Shown here: positions 62,050 to 64,000 of the stretch, piece by piece
Layout: every line of letters begins with the position of its first letter
How positions within the stretch are numbered: the stretch's first letter is position 1
Assembly: GCF_001306415.1 (NCBI RefSeq)
Contig: NZ_LDJX01000005.1
Span: 328,819-392,818, forward strand
Direction: 5' to 3'
DNA: 64,000 nucleotides
Source: Croceitalea dokdonensis DOKDO 023
GTDB lineage: Bacteria; Bacteroidota; Bacteroidia; Flavobacteriales; Flavobacteriaceae
Notes under the pieces: generated by a model
The model's input: the letters and a program-made list of their open reading frames with translations, nothing else
Database searches by the model: none
What the model was told of the DNA's origin: nothing
Made by a program: the position numbers and the translations under genes

Positions 62050-63462
62050 ATGCCTTACTTTAAACAGAAACATCTTTTATGGCACCAGTCCGAGGAAGCA
62101 AGGAAATTGCTTAACGGAAACCAGCTCTTGGTACTGCAGGAAGTGCTTGAAAACGAACCAGATTTAGAAAATGAACTAAGCCATATACTCTTATGGTCCG
62201 AGATAACCATAGTAAACCGACTACTATCTTGGCTCAAAGGACTTAACGAGGCTAACGGATTTTATAGTGCTTCCTACAACACTTTAGTAGTTGCTATTTT
62301 GTGGGCTTTTAATAGCGACACGCCGATTACTAGGCAGACACAGCATCAATTTGAAATCAGTCTAAACCTTTTACAGGATTTTTTGAGATTTAGGATTCCC
62401 GTGACCACCAATTCAGATGCAAGATATCTGCTGATGAATGTATTTATGCTCTCCGAGCGTCCCGATCTTTGTATACGTTCAATTACAAAAGAGATGAAAC
62501 GTTATAATGAGGGTACTATAGAAACTACGTTTCATAGAGACTACGGTCAACTACTACAGTATCTTTTTGTGTCTGCCCCGTTGCCTACTTTTTTATTCCC
62601 ATATCTAAATAAATGCAGCTTTAAAGAATATAAAATCATCCTACAAATATTGGATGGGAAGGGTTTACGTTCACTTTTACCAACTGAGTTTAAACTCTCA
62701 AAATCTGAAAATGCGGTACTACAGACCAATGCGATACAGCTGCCAGAAACTACCGATCACATTCTAGAGCGGTTTGTGTTGGCCGCAAGAATTTTAATAG
62801 AGCGTCCAACTAGTTTTCCAACCTTGAACAGGATGTTGCATGCAAGTAAGATTTTTAAAGACCAATTCGCATCCTTTAGAAACGACATTATATTCTGGAA
62901 AAGTGTTTTTAGATTCCTATCCGATAACATAGCGCAGTTAAGAGAAGCAAGCGATTTTTTACACTATGTAGATTTTTTTGAAGCCCAACGTTATTTCTGC
63001 GAGAGCCCTCTAACATATAGTTTAAAAGGAAGGACATTCGCATCTGTAGAAAGGGCAGCTCAGAATTGGCAAATAGGAATTAAATATAATATGGCCCACA
63101 CCAGTTATTCTTGGAACCCGTTACCAATAGAAAAATGGATGTCCTTTAGCACGCCATTTTCCTACGTAATTGAGGAGATAACCGATGGCAAAAGACTACT
63201 AGCAGAGAGTACTATATTAAACCACTGTGTCTTTAGTTATGCGTATAGTTGTAATGCCGGCCATATTCACATATTCAGCTTGAGCAAATTAAAGAATAAT
63301 GTAAATAAGCCATATGCTACCATTGAGGTCAGAGGTAAATTTATTACCGAAGTCGCAGGTAAAATGAATATTTCGCCTAGTCGTAAAGCCATGGAATTAA
63401 TTAAAGAATGGGGGCAATTAAATCATCTTTCTATACGTCTTAAAACTAATGGGTATATATGA
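62050..63462 (+). CDS. PcfJ-domain protein, island module gene E
   Basis: 470 residues. The N-terminal ~330 residues are helical with no recognised family. The C-terminal ~100 residues match the PcfJ family: KRLLAESTILNHCVFSYAYS, CNAGHIHIFSLSK, YATIEVRGKFITEVAGKMN, and the final WGQLNHLSIRL. PcfJ proteins were named from conjugative plasmid pCF10 and occur in mobile elements; no biochemical activity is established. The ATG follows the DUF2779 stop with no gap, so expression is tightly coupled. Confidence 0.8.
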   Translation: MPYFKQKHLLWHQSEEARKLLNGNQLLVLQEVLENEPDLENELSHILLWSEITIVNRLLSWLKGLNEANGFYSASYNTLVVAILWAFNSDTPITRQTQHQFEISLNLLQDFLRFRIPVTTNSDARYLLMNVFMLSERPDLCIRSITKEMKRYNEGTIETTFHRDYGQLLQYLFVSAPLPTFLFPYLNKCSFKEYKIILQILDGKGLRSLLPTEFKLSKSENAVLQTNAIQLPETTDHILERFVLAARILIERPTSFPTLNRMLHASKIFKDQFASFRNDIIFWKSVFRFLSDNIAQLREASDFLHYVDFFEAQRYFCESPLTYSLKGRTFASVERAAQNWQIGIKYNMAHTSYSWNPLPIEKWMSFSTPFSYVIEEITDGKRLLAESTILNHCVFSYAYSCNAGHIHIFSLSKLKNNVNKPYATIEVRGKFITEVAGKMNISPSRKAMELIKEWGQLNHLSIRLKTNGYI

Positions 63463-63506
63463 AACTATGACATCCCATTTTAATGCTACACTACAAAAAT
63501 GATGGT

Positions 63507-63695
63507 CTATTGAAAAGGACGGACATAGTATACCACCCCCGCCGGATTAAAGTGAGTATCTTCACTTCCATTGGTTTTCAATGTCATATAAATACACTTG
63601 TCAATGGCGGCCGGTAGCACTAATCCGTCATTATGATCCACATGTTCACCTAGAAGATTGATACGGTCAAGAGACTTTATCACTATATTTTCCAT
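63507..63695 (-). pseudogene. galK: Galactokinase N-terminal stub, copy 2
   Basis: The same galK start as copy 1 (SLDRINLLGEHVDHNDGLVL), with one visible replacement (Tyr to His in HVDHND). After codon ~43 the frame runs into the IS21-like remnant (63512-63560) and stops. This copy is cut at a different point than copy 1, so neither can be functional. Confidence 0.8.
63512..63560. repeat. About 50-bp direct repeat, right copy (module boundary)
   Basis: Same unit and orientation as 55978-56027; with it, it brackets the five-gene module (about 7.5 kb). It truncates galK copy 2. Confidence 0.8.
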
Positions 63696-63980
63696 GGAAT
63701 TAGGTTGTGAGATATAAATGTATGGGTTTTCAACATGCTATGATTTGCCTTGGTAACACATTTTGTTGCGCATTTTACCTGTTTTTTAGCCTTGGTTGTC
63801 AAATAGATTGTTTGATGCTCTAATTCTTGTGTTTAACGGCATGTATGCGTTAATTAGTTTTAGCCACGATACAAAAGGGCAGGAGGATAAAGAACATAGA
63901 ATTTGTTTGACTAAAAAGTAGCGGTAAAAGGGCATAACGAAAAAAACCACCCTAAGGTGGTTTTTGAAGTGGAGCCGGAG
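63566..63980. repeat. 415-bp direct repeat, right copy
   Basis: Partner of 53100-53514. After 63980 the sequence differs from the left copy (ACGACCGCAG here, GCTATTCCAT there), so this is the repeat boundary. Confidence 0.95.
63942..63965. terminator. Rho-independent terminator in the right repeat copy
   Basis: Same AAAAACCACC-CTAA-GGTGGTTTTT hairpin as at 53476-53499. Confidence 0.8.
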
Positions 63981-64000
63981 ACGACCGCAGTGTTGAGAAA

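Overview
The window looks like a chromosomal segment of a marine member of the Flavobacteriaceae (Bacteroidota). Several things point there: a proteorhodopsin next to a Blh-type retinal-forming oxygenase, an ECF sigma / FecR / TonB-dependent receptor set, many SPII-type lipoproteins, -7 promoter boxes of the Bacteroidota type (TAnnTTTG), and protein sequences of the flavobacterial style. I cannot name the genus from sequence alone. No rRNA or tRNA gene was recognised.

Layout. 0-7.2 kb: end of a CtlX-like amidinotransferase, a secreted carboxypeptidase-like-domain protein, a YbjT-like SDR/DUF2867 protein, argS and an MtfA-like peptidase. 7.2-9 kb: divergent proteorhodopsin and blh, a light-driven proton pump and the enzyme that makes its chromophore. 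9-15.7 kb: ECF sigma, FecR and TonB receptor, divergent from two acidic lipoproteins. 15.7-22.4 kb: ffh, folD, an esterase-like lipoprotein, DUF2306, VOC, alpha/beta hydrolase and cupin proteins. 22.5-29.6 kb: a type I restriction-modification locus read leftward (hsdR - S23 four-helix-bundle gene - hsdS - REP-associated transposase - hsdM), invaded by small palindromic and inverted repeats. 29.6-49 kb: mostly housekeeping and cell-surface genes (HerA-like ATPase, RidA, QueE, methyltransferase, sterol desaturase, NamZ-like DUF1343, FtsX-type permease, cystathionine beta-synthase-like enzyme, CotH, M20 peptidase, a LytS/LytTR two-component pair, and an exonuclease/GIY-YIG fusion). 49-53.2 kb: a leftward galactose-type operon (galM, SSF sodium/sugar symporter, FGE-like lipoprotein) whose galK is reduced to a 67-codon stub.

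53.1-64 kb is an accessory island. It lies between two copies of a 415-bp direct repeat (about 98% identical, both holding the galK start and its upstream region). It holds a dead tyrosine integrase, an IS1595-family element with visible inverted repeats, IS21-like end remnants, and a compact five-gene module: a AAA+ ATPase, divergent from an operon of a WYL regulator, a PD-(D/E)XK nuclease, a DUF2779 protein (Cas4-like 4Fe-4S nuclease plus DEDDy exonuclease) and a PcfJ-domain protein. The combination, tight spacing and mobile setting make this the best candidate for an uncharacterised defence or DNA-processing system in the window.

Features below were read by eye; family names rest on recognised motifs, not on database searches.
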